NCBI RefSeq assembly: GCF_032144095.1
Contig: NZ_JAVSNJ010000012.1
Location: 1 to 64,000 of the forward strand
From: Sphaerochaeta sp032144095
GTDB lineage: Bacteria; Spirochaetota; Spirochaetia; Sphaerochaetales; Sphaerochaetaceae
Reading direction: 5' to 3'
DNA length: 64,000 bases
Below, piece by piece: positions 17,540 through 25,744 of the stretch. The translations under genes were made by a program, and so were the position numbers. The notes below the pieces were generated by a model. That model saw only the letters and a program-made list of their open reading frames with translations. It made no database searches and had not been told where the DNA came from. Position 1 is the first letter of the stretch. The number at the start of each line of letters is the position of its first letter.

Positions 17540-19450
17540 CTACCCCGTCACACCGGAGGGGATGGCTCGTCTGCTGGCCTGCAGTTTTCTGCCAAAGTAG
17601 AGAAGAACGAATACAGCGGCAGCCATAAGGGACCAACCGATATAGGAACTGATGGCCACTGCCGCTACCACAAAATAGAGGGCGCGCTCAAGAAAGGAGA
17701 TTTTCCCTTCTACGAACCCCTGCAGGAAAATTGCAACTGAGTAGGAGACCACAACAGCTGAGATGAGGGTGACCAAGGTTGTGATATTGAACCCAATTAC
17801 CAGATAGTCAGCATTGAAGGCAAAGGCAAAGGGAAGAATAAACCCAGAGATGCCAAGCTTGAAGGCGACCATGCTGACCTTCATGGGGTTCTCATCCGCT
17901 ATACCCGCCGCCGCATAGGATGCCACTGCCACAGGGGGGGTAATTGCCGACATCGATGCGAAATAGAGCAAGAACAGGTGTGCTGAGAGGATTGGAAGTC
18001 CCAGTTTTGTCAATGCCGGGGCAATTGCCGTAGCGCATACGATGTAGGCAGCAGTGGTCGGCAGCCCCATCCCAAGGATTGCGCATACTATCATTGAAAG
18101 TACCAAGGAAAGGATGAGGGAGGTATTCCCCATCTGGACGATGAAGTTTGAGAACTTCAGGCCAAGCCCGGTAAGGGAGAAGATGCCAACAACGATACCA
18201 GAGGCCGCACAGGCACTGAGCACTGCACAGAGCGATCGGCCAGAAGCAACAGCCCCTTCCAGGACGCCTGAGACTGTGAGCCTCTCTTTTTTGTCCAGCA
18301 TACCCATAACAATGATGGCAAGGGTAGCATAGATGGCAGCTTTCATGGGAGTGGTCTTGAATCCAAGAAGAAGGACCAATAGGACAGCCACAGGGACAAA
18401 CAGCTTGATTCCTCTTGCCAAAGAGTCTTTCAGGCTAGGAAGTTCAGAGGGATCCAAGCCCTTGATGCTGAATTTTACCGCCTCGAGATCTACCATCTTG
18501 AACAGGCAAAGATAGTACATCAGAGCGGGGATAGTGGCACCGATACAGACCGTTGAATAGGGAATACCTGCAACATCGGCCAGAACGAACGCGGCGGCGC
18601 CCATTATGGGAGGCATGATCTGCCCTCCAGTCGAAGCAACAGCCTCGACAGCCCCTGCTGTCGCCTTGGAGTAGCCGTTGCGCTTCATCAGGGGGATGGT
18701 GAATGCCCCGGTGCTTACCACGTTGGCAACACAGCTGCCTGAGATGGTTCCAAACAGGGCACTGGCGACTACAGCCATCTTGGCAGGCCCCCCGCGCTTC
18801 TTCCCTGCAAGGGCAATGGCTATATCCTGGAATATGATGTCAGCACCCGAGACATTGAGATAGGCGGCAAACATCAGGAAGAGATAGACATTCGAGGCAC
18901 TGGTACCGGTTGGGATGCCAAAGATACCACGGTCACTGAACAGGGCCAGAACCACCCGGCGCAAGGAATACCCCCGGTTACCGAACAAGCCAGGGATATG
19001 GCCGCCAATGAGGGCATATATGATCGCCAGAATTGCAATGATGGGCAGGATGATACCCAGAACCCGGCGAGAGGCCTCCAGGACGATCAAGGTAAGGATT
19101 AGGCCAAAGATATAGATTTCGTTGGTGATGATGTTGTTTTGCATGTCCTGGGAGTAGTTTTCAAAATTGAGGATGACAAACAGGCTAACGACCATGACCA
19201 AGGCAATAAGTGTCCAGTCAACGATGCGTAGCGCAACCTTGGCCTGTACACTTGCCCCAGTATTGGATTTCTCAAGAGGATAGTACAGAAAAATGAGGAC
19301 AAGGCCGATCATCACGTGATAGGCATAGAATTTGATCGATGGTAAGGTGAATACGGTAAAATTACCCACATGCAGTGCAAGGGCAAAAACCGAAACGAAC
19401 ATAATGGTTGATGACACAAACTTCTTGTAGAGCTGGTCAGTTTTCTGCAT
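17540..19450 (-). CDS. TRAP transporter permease, fused 4TM/12TM (TAXI type)
   Basis: 636 residues joining the small DctQ-like (about 1-150) and large DctM-like subunits in one chain, as is normal for TAXI-type TRAP systems. Repeated motifs of the large subunit are visible, for example GMGLPTTAAYIVCATAIAP and SGSCVANVVSTGAFTIP. It imports an organic anion driven by the Na+ or H+ gradient, fed by a periplasmic binding protein. AAGGAG lies seven bases before the ATG. It follows its binding-protein gene by 68 nt and is the last gene of the catabolic island. Substrate unknown. Confidence 0.93.
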   Translation of the reverse strand: MQKTDQLYKKFVSSTIMFVSVFALALHVGNFTVFTLPSIKFYAYHVMIGLVLIFLYYPLEKSNTGASVQAKVALRIVDWTLIALVMVVSLFVILNFENYSQDMQNNIITNEIYIFGLILTLIVLEASRRVLGIILPIIAILAIIYALIGGHIPGLFGNRGYSLRRVVLALFSDRGIFGIPTGTSASNVYLFLMFAAYLNVSGADIIFQDIAIALAGKKRGGPAKMAVVASALFGTISGSCVANVVSTGAFTIPLMKRNGYSKATAGAVEAVASTGGQIMPPIMGAAAFVLADVAGIPYSTVCIGATIPALMYYLCLFKMVDLEAVKFSIKGLDPSELPSLKDSLARGIKLFVPVAVLLVLLLGFKTTPMKAAIYATLAIIVMGMLDKKERLTVSGVLEGAVASGRSLCAVLSACAASGIVVGIFSLTGLGLKFSNFIVQMGNTSLILSLVLSMIVCAILGMGLPTTAAYIVCATAIAPALTKLGLPILSAHLFLLYFASMSAITPPVAVASYAAAGIADENPMKVSMVAFKLGISGFILPFAFAFNADYLVIGFNITTLVTLISAVVVSYSVAIFLQGFVEGKISFLERALYFVVAAVAISSYIGWSLMAAAVFVLLYFGRKLQASRRAIPSGVTG

Positions 19451-19518
19451 ACAGGGACTCCTTGGACCTTCACAGGGATATCCTGCCCCCGCACAAAAGG
19501 CGGAGGCAGGCTGGATAC

Positions 19519-20505
19519 TTACGGGACAAGCCTTGCATCTACAGCGATGCCCTTCTCCTTCAGGTATTTGATAACACCTGGATGGAGGGGAATGTTGAAG
19601 TTTGCGGCATTATCACCTGTGGCATACTTGAGGCTATTGTGCACAGCCAACAGTTCAGGATTCTTTTCGAACAGGGTCTTGGCGATGAGATAGACCTCAT
19701 CAACGGACAGGTCGGCTGAGACTACCAGCATGTTCCACTCCGAAATGGTAGGGACGTCAGAGGTTGCCCCTACATAGGAGCCCTTGGGCATGACGGCAGC
19801 ACTGTAGAAGGGGTAGGTATCTGTCAGGTACTTCTGTTCCTTGGGGGTAAGGCCGATGAACCTGAGGCTTCTGGTCGCCTCAAGCTCGGTGATGGAGGCA
19901 AAGGGAGGATAGGAGAAGAGGACGGCAACATCAACCTGACCTTGGGAGACCGCAGTGGCCGTAGCGCCATGGCCATCGTTGAAAATGGAACTGGGGACGA
20001 TACCCATGTTGGTGAAGACGGCACGAAGGACGCTGTCCATTGCCGCTCCCTTGGATCCCAGGCCAACTATCCTTCCATTGTAATCGGACAAACTCTTGAC
20101 GGGACTGGAAGTAAGGGTATACATGGTCATATATGAGGGGTATAGAGGAACAAGCCCAAGCACTTTGGTCATTGGCTTGCCATTTGTCCACTTTGCAATT
20201 CCCTTGGCCCCTTCATATAGGGCGGAAGTCATTGCAAAGCCAATCTCTGCCTCTCCACCCTCGATCATTGCAAGGTTGGCGGTCGAGCCACCAGTCTCCT
20301 CAGAAGTAAAGACAAACTGCCCTGGTAGGGCGTTGTTCAGGATGGTTGCTAGGCCTCCACCGATAAGATAGAAGTTTCCGCCACTGGAACTGGTTCCGAT
20401 GGAATACCGCTTTGGTGCGGCACTAGGGCCCTCTTTAGATCCTTGGGCGGGCATCTGCAACAGCACAAGAGCCAACAGGAGCAATACTGACAAGGTTCGT
20501 TTCAT
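19519..20505 (-). CDS. TAXI family TRAP solute-binding protein
   Basis: 328 residues with a signal peptide (MKRTLSVLLLLALVLLQ, probable cleavage after PAQG). No lipobox Cys is present, so the protein is likely soluble in the periplasm. The motif YSIGTSSSGGNFYLIGGG is the TAXI N-terminal signature, and GGSTANLAMIEGGEAEIGF is the second. GGAGG lies eight bases before ATG 20505, so I reject the longer frame from 20538. TAXI proteins bind carboxylates such as glutamate or 2-oxoacids; the ligand here cannot be read. Confidence 0.92.
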   Translation of the reverse strand: MKRTLSVLLLLALVLLQMPAQGSKEGPSAAPKRYSIGTSSSGGNFYLIGGGLATILNNALPGQFVFTSEETGGSTANLAMIEGGEAEIGFAMTSALYEGAKGIAKWTNGKPMTKVLGLVPLYPSYMTMYTLTSSPVKSLSDYNGRIVGLGSKGAAMDSVLRAVFTNMGIVPSSIFNDGHGATATAVSQGQVDVAVLFSYPPFASITELEATRSLRFIGLTPKEQKYLTDTYPFYSAAVMPKGSYVGATSDVPTISEWNMLVVSADLSVDEVYLIAKTLFEKNPELLAVHNSLKYATGDNAANFNIPLHPGVIKYLKEKGIAVDARLVP

Positions 20506-20534
20506 TCTTCTTTCCTCCACTACTATCTGTTCAA

Positions 20535-20957
20535 TCACAAGATTGAATTTGAAACTCGATCACAACAGACCATAAATACCCTCAAGGACCTGAAGGCCTC
20601 GCCTCCCCTGAATCCCCCGCCGAACACATGTCCCCCTGCGGTTGCACAGGCTATGTGGATATGCAAGAACAACGGGTCATCCTTGTCGGGGTACATTGCC
20701 TTCAAAACAGGGTCCACATCCTCCCAAACCATCACCTCGCCAGTGAAGCCCACTACTTCACACGAAACATGGAAAGGGACCTCGACAGTACGCAAGGGCA
20801 GGTCCGGTTCGATGGGAGAAGCAACGCACACATTCTTCGCCGACCCGATCGCCCCAATGATATACACATTGGAAAGGTTATGTTCCAATAAATAATCCAG
20901 GATCGTCCTTTTGATGCTTGCACCAGCGGGAACAATCACTTGCAGCAAAGATTCCAT
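20535..20957 (-). CDS. PCC (DUF296) domain protein
   Basis: 140 residues that consist of one PCC domain (Plants and Prokaryotes Conserved, PF03479). The hallmark is HIHIACATAGGHVFGGGFRGG near the C-terminus, like the family's HxH...GGH stretch that lines a trimeric metal or ligand site. No AT-hook is seen, so DNA binding is not suggested. In bacteria, stand-alone PCC proteins often sit in catabolic operons with unknown roles. It lies 9 nt after the flavoenzyme gene and 29 nt before the TAXI gene. Confidence 0.78.
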   Translation of the reverse strand: MESLLQVIVPAGASIKRTILDYLLEHNLSNVYIIGAIGSAKNVCVASPIEPDLPLRTVEVPFHVSCEVVGFTGEVMVWEDVDPVLKAMYPDKDDPLFLHIHIACATAGGHVFGGGFRGGEAFRSLRVFMVCCDRVSNSIL

Positions 20958-20966
20958 GGGATACTC

Positions 20967-22322
20967 CTACACTACCTTCATCGCCTGGCTGGCGGCAATG
21001 AGAATTGGGTCATATACAGGTGCCACCGGGGGGGCATACACCAGATCCAGGTCATTGACCTGCTCGAGGGTAAAACCGGCTGTGATGCATGCTGCCAGGA
21101 CATTTATCCTGCCGGCCACCGATTCACTTCCCACCGCCTGGGCACCAAGCAAACGACCGCTCGTTTTTTCAAATACCAAATTGATATGGTTCTGTTTTCC
21201 GCCTGGGTAGTATGAGGCCTTGTCCGCTTTTGTAATGGATGAGTGCTGGACATCATACCCATTTCGCACAGCTTCCTCGAAAGAGAGACCGGTTGCCGCT
21301 ATGTACAGGTCAAAGACCTTGGTAACCTGTGAACCGAGCACACCAGGAAAGCGAGCACGCTCCCCTCCTATATCGCTACCGGCTACCCTACCCATCTTGT
21401 TTGCTGTCGTACCCAAAGGGACATAGGTAGGTTTTCCGGTAACCAGATGGTACATCTGGACACAGTCCCCACACGCCCAGATTGCACTGTCACCCGTCCT
21501 TTGCTGCCCATCCACCACAATCCCACCCCTGAAACCCAGTGCAAGACCAGCCTCCTGGGCAAGGGATGAAGCGGGCCTGACACCCACAGAGAGCACAACC
21601 ATTTCAGTAGGGATGGAGCGCATGGTGGAATCCACAACTGCAGAGACCTTTCCATCCTTCTGCTCAAGACGCTTGACCGTTGATCCCAGAAAGACATCAA
21701 CCCCATGCATTTCCAGATGTTGCCTGACCTTTTCCGAAAAGCTCTCAGGGAGGAAAGGCAATAGGCGGTCAAGGGCCTCCACCAGGGTCACCTTGAGCCC
21801 TACCTGTGTCAGTTCCTCAGCAAGTTCCAGACCGATGAAGCCACCACCTATGATGCATGCACGGCGGCTCTGTCTAGCCAATGCCCTCATATGGATACCA
21901 TCCTCGACATTGCGCAGGACGCAGACACCCTCAGCCCTCAGCCCTTCGATCGGGGGAATGATTGGAGATGCTCCTGTGGCGATCACCAGGAAGGTATAGC
22001 CATAGGCTGTTTCCAGGCCTGTAGCAAGATCCCTTGCAACTATGCTCTTGTTCATCCTATCGATCGACAGGACTTCAGTGAGCGTTTTGACCTCGATACC
22101 CCTCTTCTCGCGCATCACCTGGGCGGATACTGAGACCAGATCCTCCGGGTCCTCAATGAGGCCTCCGACAAAATATGGCAGGCCACATGCTCCATAGCTG
22201 ATGTATCCTGTTTTTTCAAATACCGTTACCTGCAGTGAGGGATCGAGCCTCTTGGCCTTGGATGCCGCACTCAGGCCGGCAGCGGTTCCCCCGATGACGA
22301 GCAAGCTTCTTGGATCGATCAT
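20967..22322 (-). CDS. CoA-disulfide reductase/NADH oxidase-like flavoenzyme
   Basis: 451 residues of the pyridine-nucleotide disulfide oxidoreductase class with a single redox Cys, C46 in SYGACGLPYF. The FAD motif is GGTAAGLSAA near residue 11, the NAD motif is IIGGGFIGLELAEEL, the second FAD site is WACGDCV, and the dimerisation domain is C-terminal. Members act as CoA-disulfide reductases, NADH oxidases or NADH-dependent polysulfide reductases. There is no C-terminal rhodanese domain. AGGAGG lies seven bases before the ATG. The context with a cysteine desulfidase-like gene favours a thiol or sulfur substrate, which is inference. Confidence 0.88.
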   Translation of the reverse strand: MIDPRSLLVIGGTAAGLSAASKAKRLDPSLQVTVFEKTGYISYGACGLPYFVGGLIEDPEDLVSVSAQVMREKRGIEVKTLTEVLSIDRMNKSIVARDLATGLETAYGYTFLVIATGASPIIPPIEGLRAEGVCVLRNVEDGIHMRALARQSRRACIIGGGFIGLELAEELTQVGLKVTLVEALDRLLPFLPESFSEKVRQHLEMHGVDVFLGSTVKRLEQKDGKVSAVVDSTMRSIPTEMVVLSVGVRPASSLAQEAGLALGFRGGIVVDGQQRTGDSAIWACGDCVQMYHLVTGKPTYVPLGTTANKMGRVAGSDIGGERARFPGVLGSQVTKVFDLYIAATGLSFEEAVRNGYDVQHSSITKADKASYYPGGKQNHINLVFEKTSGRLLGAQAVGSESVAGRINVLAACITAGFTLEQVNDLDLVYAPPVAPVYDPILIAASQAMKVV

Positions 22323-22340
22323 GCCCCTTCCTCCTTGGAA

Positions 22341-23258
22341 TCAGTACCTGGCCCCATACTTGTCGATGACACCCATCTCGCCCATCATCTTCTCCAACTC
22401 ATCCCTGTGATGGCCGACATACTCCTGGTAGGGCTTTCTGAGATGGCCACCTGGCAAACCCAGGATTTCCAGTGCTGCCTTGATGACGATCGGATTGGAA
22501 AAGGTATAGAGCTGCTGCAGCAGAGGAAACCACTTGAAATACTCTGTCCTTGAGGTTTCCACTCTCTCGAAGTCTGTCCAGGGACGTGAGTACAAGGCGA
22601 CCTCTTCAGGGATGATGTTCCCACCGATATTTGCGGTGCCGGTTCCACCAACGGCCAAGGTTGGCAGGACGATGGAATATTTGGGATAGTCACAGCACAT
22701 GATCTTTACCTTCCCTTCACACAGCCTCTGCACCTGGACAAGCTGCTCAACATTAGGCATTGCTTCTTTGTCCAATACAAAATTGCTATGCAGGTCGGAG
22801 AGCTTCTTGATGGTCTCAGGAGTTACTGTCACCCCGAGCCTGGACGGATTGTTGTAGATGCCGCAGGGAATGCCTATCGAGCCCATGCAAGCGTCAAAAT
22901 GAGCAAAGACAGAAGTCTGTGGAATAAGGACATAGGGAGGAACGGTGAAGATGACACCATCGGCCCCTTCTTTTTCACAATACTGGGCAAATTCGATGCT
23001 CTGGTCCGTGGTGAAGGAGGCAGCGCTGAAGAATACCGGAATACGGCCCTGGGTCATCTTGATGACCTCGTGCACGATCTGTTTCTTTTCTTCAATGGTC
23101 AACAACGTGACCTCACCGGCGGATCCCAGGACAAAAAGCTGGGTTGTTCCATAGCGTATCTGTCTGTCGATGAGGGTTGAAAACCCTGTATAGTCAATCT
23201 TGTTGTCGGAAGTGAAGGGTGTTGGCATTGCAACAAACGAACCTGACAATTGAATCAT
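22341..23258 (-). CDS. DapA/NanA-family aldolase or dehydratase
   Basis: 305 residues, a class I (Schiff base) TIM barrel. The catalytic Lys is K164 in VLDKEA and the catalytic Tyr is Y135 in GIYNNPSR. The phosphate-like loop reads GSAGE instead of the GTTGE of true dihydrodipicolinate synthase. With the catabolic neighbours this argues for a sugar-acid, sialic-acid-like or hydroxyproline-type lyase, not lysine synthesis. It is preceded by a 131-nt gap with a large palindrome, so it may head its own transcript with the downstream flavoenzyme, PCC and TRAP genes. Confidence 0.85.
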   Translation of the reverse strand: MIQLSGSFVAMPTPFTSDNKIDYTGFSTLIDRQIRYGTTQLFVLGSAGEVTLLTIEEKKQIVHEVIKMTQGRIPVFFSAASFTTDQSIEFAQYCEKEGADGVIFTVPPYVLIPQTSVFAHFDACMGSIGIPCGIYNNPSRLGVTVTPETIKKLSDLHSNFVLDKEAMPNVEQLVQVQRLCEGKVKIMCCDYPKYSIVLPTLAVGGTGTANIGGNIIPEEVALYSRPWTDFERVETSRTEYFKWFPLLQQLYTFSNPIVIKAALEILGLPGGHLRKPYQEYVGHHRDELEKMMGEMGVIDKYGARY

Positions 23259-23352
23259 GGTAACTTAGTGCTCCTTTGGATCCCAGGACTTCAGTCCATG
23301 ATCCTTGCATATACTCTACGACAGCTTTTCCAAGCAGGCGTTATACTTGCAT

Positions 23353-23376
23353 CATGTGTAGCATTTGTTACACATG
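23353..23376. promoter_or_regulatory. 24-bp palindrome, candidate Crp/Fnr operator
   Basis: CATGTGTA (23353-23360) and TACACATG (23369-23376) form a perfect 8-bp inverted repeat around 8 nt, upstream of the leftward DapA-family gene. The half-site TGTGTA is Crp/Fnr-like, and a Crp/Fnr gene is part of the same cluster. The nonamer TTTGTTACA within it recurs at 24748-24756, upstream of the desulfidase gene. Confidence 0.55.
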
Positions 23377-23389
23377 ACTGCTTAAAAAA

Positions 23390-24658
23390 TTAGTTTTCCA
23401 ACATGATCTTGCATATTTCCAGGTCGGTGGCTCTCATCCCTTCCCTACCAAGTCGCCCTATCGTATGGATGGTCTTGTCGGCATCCTCCTGGACCAGACC
23501 TTCCCCACTTTGGAAAGACCTGTCATCACTAGCCATGTAGTACCCCATCTGAGCAGCATCAACGGCCGAGGCAATCTTTGCGGCACAAGAGGCCTTTGCC
23601 CCATCACAGACAATACCGGAGACATTGGCAAGGGTATTGGTGATGGTGGCCTCGATGACAGAGAGGGGGGAGCCAAACAGGTAGGCAATGCCTGCTCCTG
23701 AACCTGCGGCAGCGGAAACGGCACCACAAAATGCACTGAGCTTGCCCAACAGGGATTTCTGGTAGATTGCAACGAGGTTGCTCAAGACCAGGGCCCGGTA
23801 GGTACGATCTTCAGGGCTGTTCAGAGAGGAAGCATAGGCAATAACAGGGAGGCTGGCCGTGAGGCCCTGGTTTCCGCTTCCACTGTTGATGATTACTGGC
23901 ATGCTGCATCCACTCATTCGTGCATCGCTTCCTGCTGCGGGCAAAGCCTTTGCCAGTATCCTGATGTCCGATCCATAATGCTTGAGAAGGGATTGGCCCA
24001 CATTGGCACCCCAGGTATGCTTCAGCCCTTCCTGGGCAATATCCATATTGCATGCTACCTGCATATCGAGCAGTGACCGTACATCCTCTATGTCGAGAGC
24101 TTCGACAAACGCCATGATCCCTTCCAGGGAAAGGAATGAGAAGTCACAAGCCTCATCTGATTGTGTTCTGCTTTGCCCAAGCGGTAGTTCCACTCCATTT
24201 CTTTCCATACGATGGATGTTGGTATGGGATTTTGTGATCTCAACCGATGCACTCTGCTCTCCAGAGCGCATCTCAACAATGATATGGAGGTTTTCGGCTT
24301 TTTCCAAGAGCCTGACTTCACAGAGCCCCTGACCCAGGTACATTGTGGCCAAATCCCTATCATCCTGGGTTACTGAGGAGAGGGTGTTCAGGTTCAGGGA
24401 AGCATCACCACCCAGGGCTCCAAGGATGGCACTGGCAGCCACCCCTTTCAGATTCCCTGAATTCGGTACTGTTACACTCTTCACATTCTTAATGATATTT
24501 GCACTGCAATAGACGACGATTGACTGGGGAAGGGAGCCAAGAAGCTCTCTTGCCTTGGCTGATGCAAAGGCAATCGCTATTGGTTCCGTACACCCTAAGG
24601 CTGGAACCAACTCCTGGGTCAATAGCGCTAGATAGTGTGCATACTGGGTGCTTTCCAT
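23390..24658 (-). CDS. L-cysteine desulfidase family protein (UPF0597)
   Basis: 422 residues of the CyuA/YhaM (UPF0597) family, related to the serine dehydratase alpha chain. Conserved cysteines expected to hold an oxygen-sensitive [4Fe-4S] cluster are visible: C23 in LGCTEP, and the pairs in SGCSMPV and CDGAKASC. Characterised members split L-cysteine to pyruvate, ammonia and sulfide without PLP. GAGG eight bases before the ATG supports the start. Cysteine use fits the neighbouring thiol-type flavoenzyme, but serine or another beta-substituted amino acid is possible. Confidence 0.82.
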   Translation of the reverse strand: MESTQYAHYLALLTQELVPALGCTEPIAIAFASAKARELLGSLPQSIVVYCSANIIKNVKSVTVPNSGNLKGVAASAILGALGGDASLNLNTLSSVTQDDRDLATMYLGQGLCEVRLLEKAENLHIIVEMRSGEQSASVEITKSHTNIHRMERNGVELPLGQSRTQSDEACDFSFLSLEGIMAFVEALDIEDVRSLLDMQVACNMDIAQEGLKHTWGANVGQSLLKHYGSDIRILAKALPAAGSDARMSGCSMPVIINSGSGNQGLTASLPVIAYASSLNSPEDRTYRALVLSNLVAIYQKSLLGKLSAFCGAVSAAAGSGAGIAYLFGSPLSVIEATITNTLANVSGIVCDGAKASCAAKIASAVDAAQMGYYMASDDRSFQSGEGLVQEDADKTIHTIGRLGREGMRATDLEICKIMLEN

Positions 24659-24747
24659 ACCTGATACCTCTATGGGAAGAAGTCTACAAGGTATGGTGCA
24701 GAACGCTATGCCAGAGAGAACAGAGTAGAAAACTATGCAAGTGATAC

Positions 24748-24756
24748 TTTGTTACA
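24748..24756 (-). promoter_or_regulatory. Second copy of the TGTAACAAA motif
   Basis: TGTAACAAA read leftward, within a TTTGT-T-ACAAA palindrome overlapping the Crp/Fnr stop codon, 90 nt before the desulfidase start. The same nonamer lies 106 nt before the DapA-family start. Confidence 0.4.
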
Positions 24757-25441
24757 AAAGCTCGTCATCCTCTGCTACAACTTCATAGGCTTCCTTGGAA
24801 ACCTGGATCTTTCGATTCAGTATTCTGATATAGCCACTATTGCACAGTTCGTTGATCAGCTTGCTGGTGGTTACACGGGCACTGCCAATGATGGTGCTGA
24901 TCTCATATTGCGTGTAGTGGGTGTACAGGTCATACCAGTTCCCTTCCTGGAGGGAAGCTGTATTCGCTGTGGAGCACAATAGCTGCATGATCCGCTGTTT
25001 GCAAGGATTGAATACCAGGTTCTCTATCTCATGGCGAAGGATCAAAAGTTTTCGCGACATGCAGTTCATGATGGAGGTACGGAACAGCTTGCTCTCGTCC
25101 AGCAGACGGTCGTACGAACTGTAGGGAAGCTTCCAGAGAACTGAAGGCTCCATCGTCTCGCTGATCAGGCCGGTGGGTTCATGCAGAACCAAAGGCGTCT
25201 CCCCGAAGAACCAACCGGCACTCAGGGTATAGAGGATCTTCTCAGCCCCATCTTCCCCTAGGATATAGTGTTTCGTCCTTCCACTGAAGACGTAGTACAT
25301 GCCATCCAGAGTATCACCATATTCCAGGAACTTGGACTTTGCAGGGAGAACGGATTCATTGGAATACCGAAGGAGCAGGCTCTCAAGCTTGGGGTCCTTC
25401 ACCAGGGGGAAGGTGTAGCTGGAATTCAAAAAATGTTGCAT
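24752..25441 (-). CDS. Crp/Fnr family transcriptional regulator
   Basis: 229 residues. A cyclic-nucleotide-binding-like beta barrel (about 20-130) contains YGDTLDGMYYVFSGRTKHY and GWFFGETPLV. A winged helix (about 160-215) contains YTQYEISTIIGSARVTTSKLINEL. The Arg/Ser pair that binds cAMP in CRP is not evident, and no N-terminal Fe-S cysteine cluster is present, so the effector is likely a small metabolite or none. It is first in the leftward cluster, 93 nt before the desulfidase gene, and is the obvious regulator of the island. Confidence 0.9.
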   Translation of the reverse strand: MQHFLNSSYTFPLVKDPKLESLLLRYSNESVLPAKSKFLEYGDTLDGMYYVFSGRTKHYILGEDGAEKILYTLSAGWFFGETPLVLHEPTGLISETMEPSVLWKLPYSSYDRLLDESKLFRTSIMNCMSRKLLILRHEIENLVFNPCKQRIMQLLCSTANTASLQEGNWYDLYTHYTQYEISTIIGSARVTTSKLINELCNSGYIRILNRKIQVSKEAYEVVAEDDELL

Positions 25442-25473
25442 GGACGATCCTCCAAAAGAACCTTGGCTCCATA

Positions 25474-25502
25474 ATACTAGAGGGTCGCTACGGTGTTGTC
25501 AA
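25474..25502 (-). promoter_or_regulatory. Promoter of the Crp/Fnr regulator
   Basis: Read leftward, TTGACA (25502-25497) and TAGTAT (25479-25474) are 17 nt apart, just upstream of the regulator start. Confidence 0.65.
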
Positions 25503-25503
25503 C

Positions 25504-25535
25504 AATGGGAAGGGAGGGATTCCCTTCCCATTTTT
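25504..25535 (+). terminator. Strong terminator hairpin without an upstream gene
   Basis: AATGGGAAGGGA (25504-25515) pairs perfectly over 12 bp with TCCCTTCCCATT (25521-25532) and runs into five Ts on the + strand. The only genes upstream on that strand end at 17357, so it may end an unseen small RNA or insulate the EF-G-like gene. Confidence 0.65.
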
Positions 25536-25661
25536 CGGACTCTCTCCTAGTCTTACCCCCATTAAACCACAGTTCCACCCATACGGGAATATTTCATTTG
25601 GGGCAAGAATGGGATGTATCTTATTCGGGCCAGTGTCAAAACCATCATATAAAGAATTCTT

Positions 25662-25690
25662 TTGACTTATGGGGTTGGGGGGCTTACCAT
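25662..25690 (+). promoter_or_regulatory. Promoter of the EF-G-like gene
   Basis: TTGACT (25662-25667) and TACCAT (25685-25690), 17 nt apart, 55 nt before the start codon. Confidence 0.55.
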
Positions 25691-25744
25691 TGGTTCAAGC
25701 GTTTTACAGACACCAGGTACCAACTGGTGATCAAAGGAGGAATT

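Noticed and set aside
19519..20538. Longer TAXI protein start at 20538
   Set aside because: It would place residues before the signal peptide and overlap the PCC stop codon. GGAGG supports 20505.
25493..25744. 84-residue N-terminal extension of the EF-G-like protein
   Set aside because: AAAGGAGG sits right before ATG 25745 and the promoter lies inside the extension.
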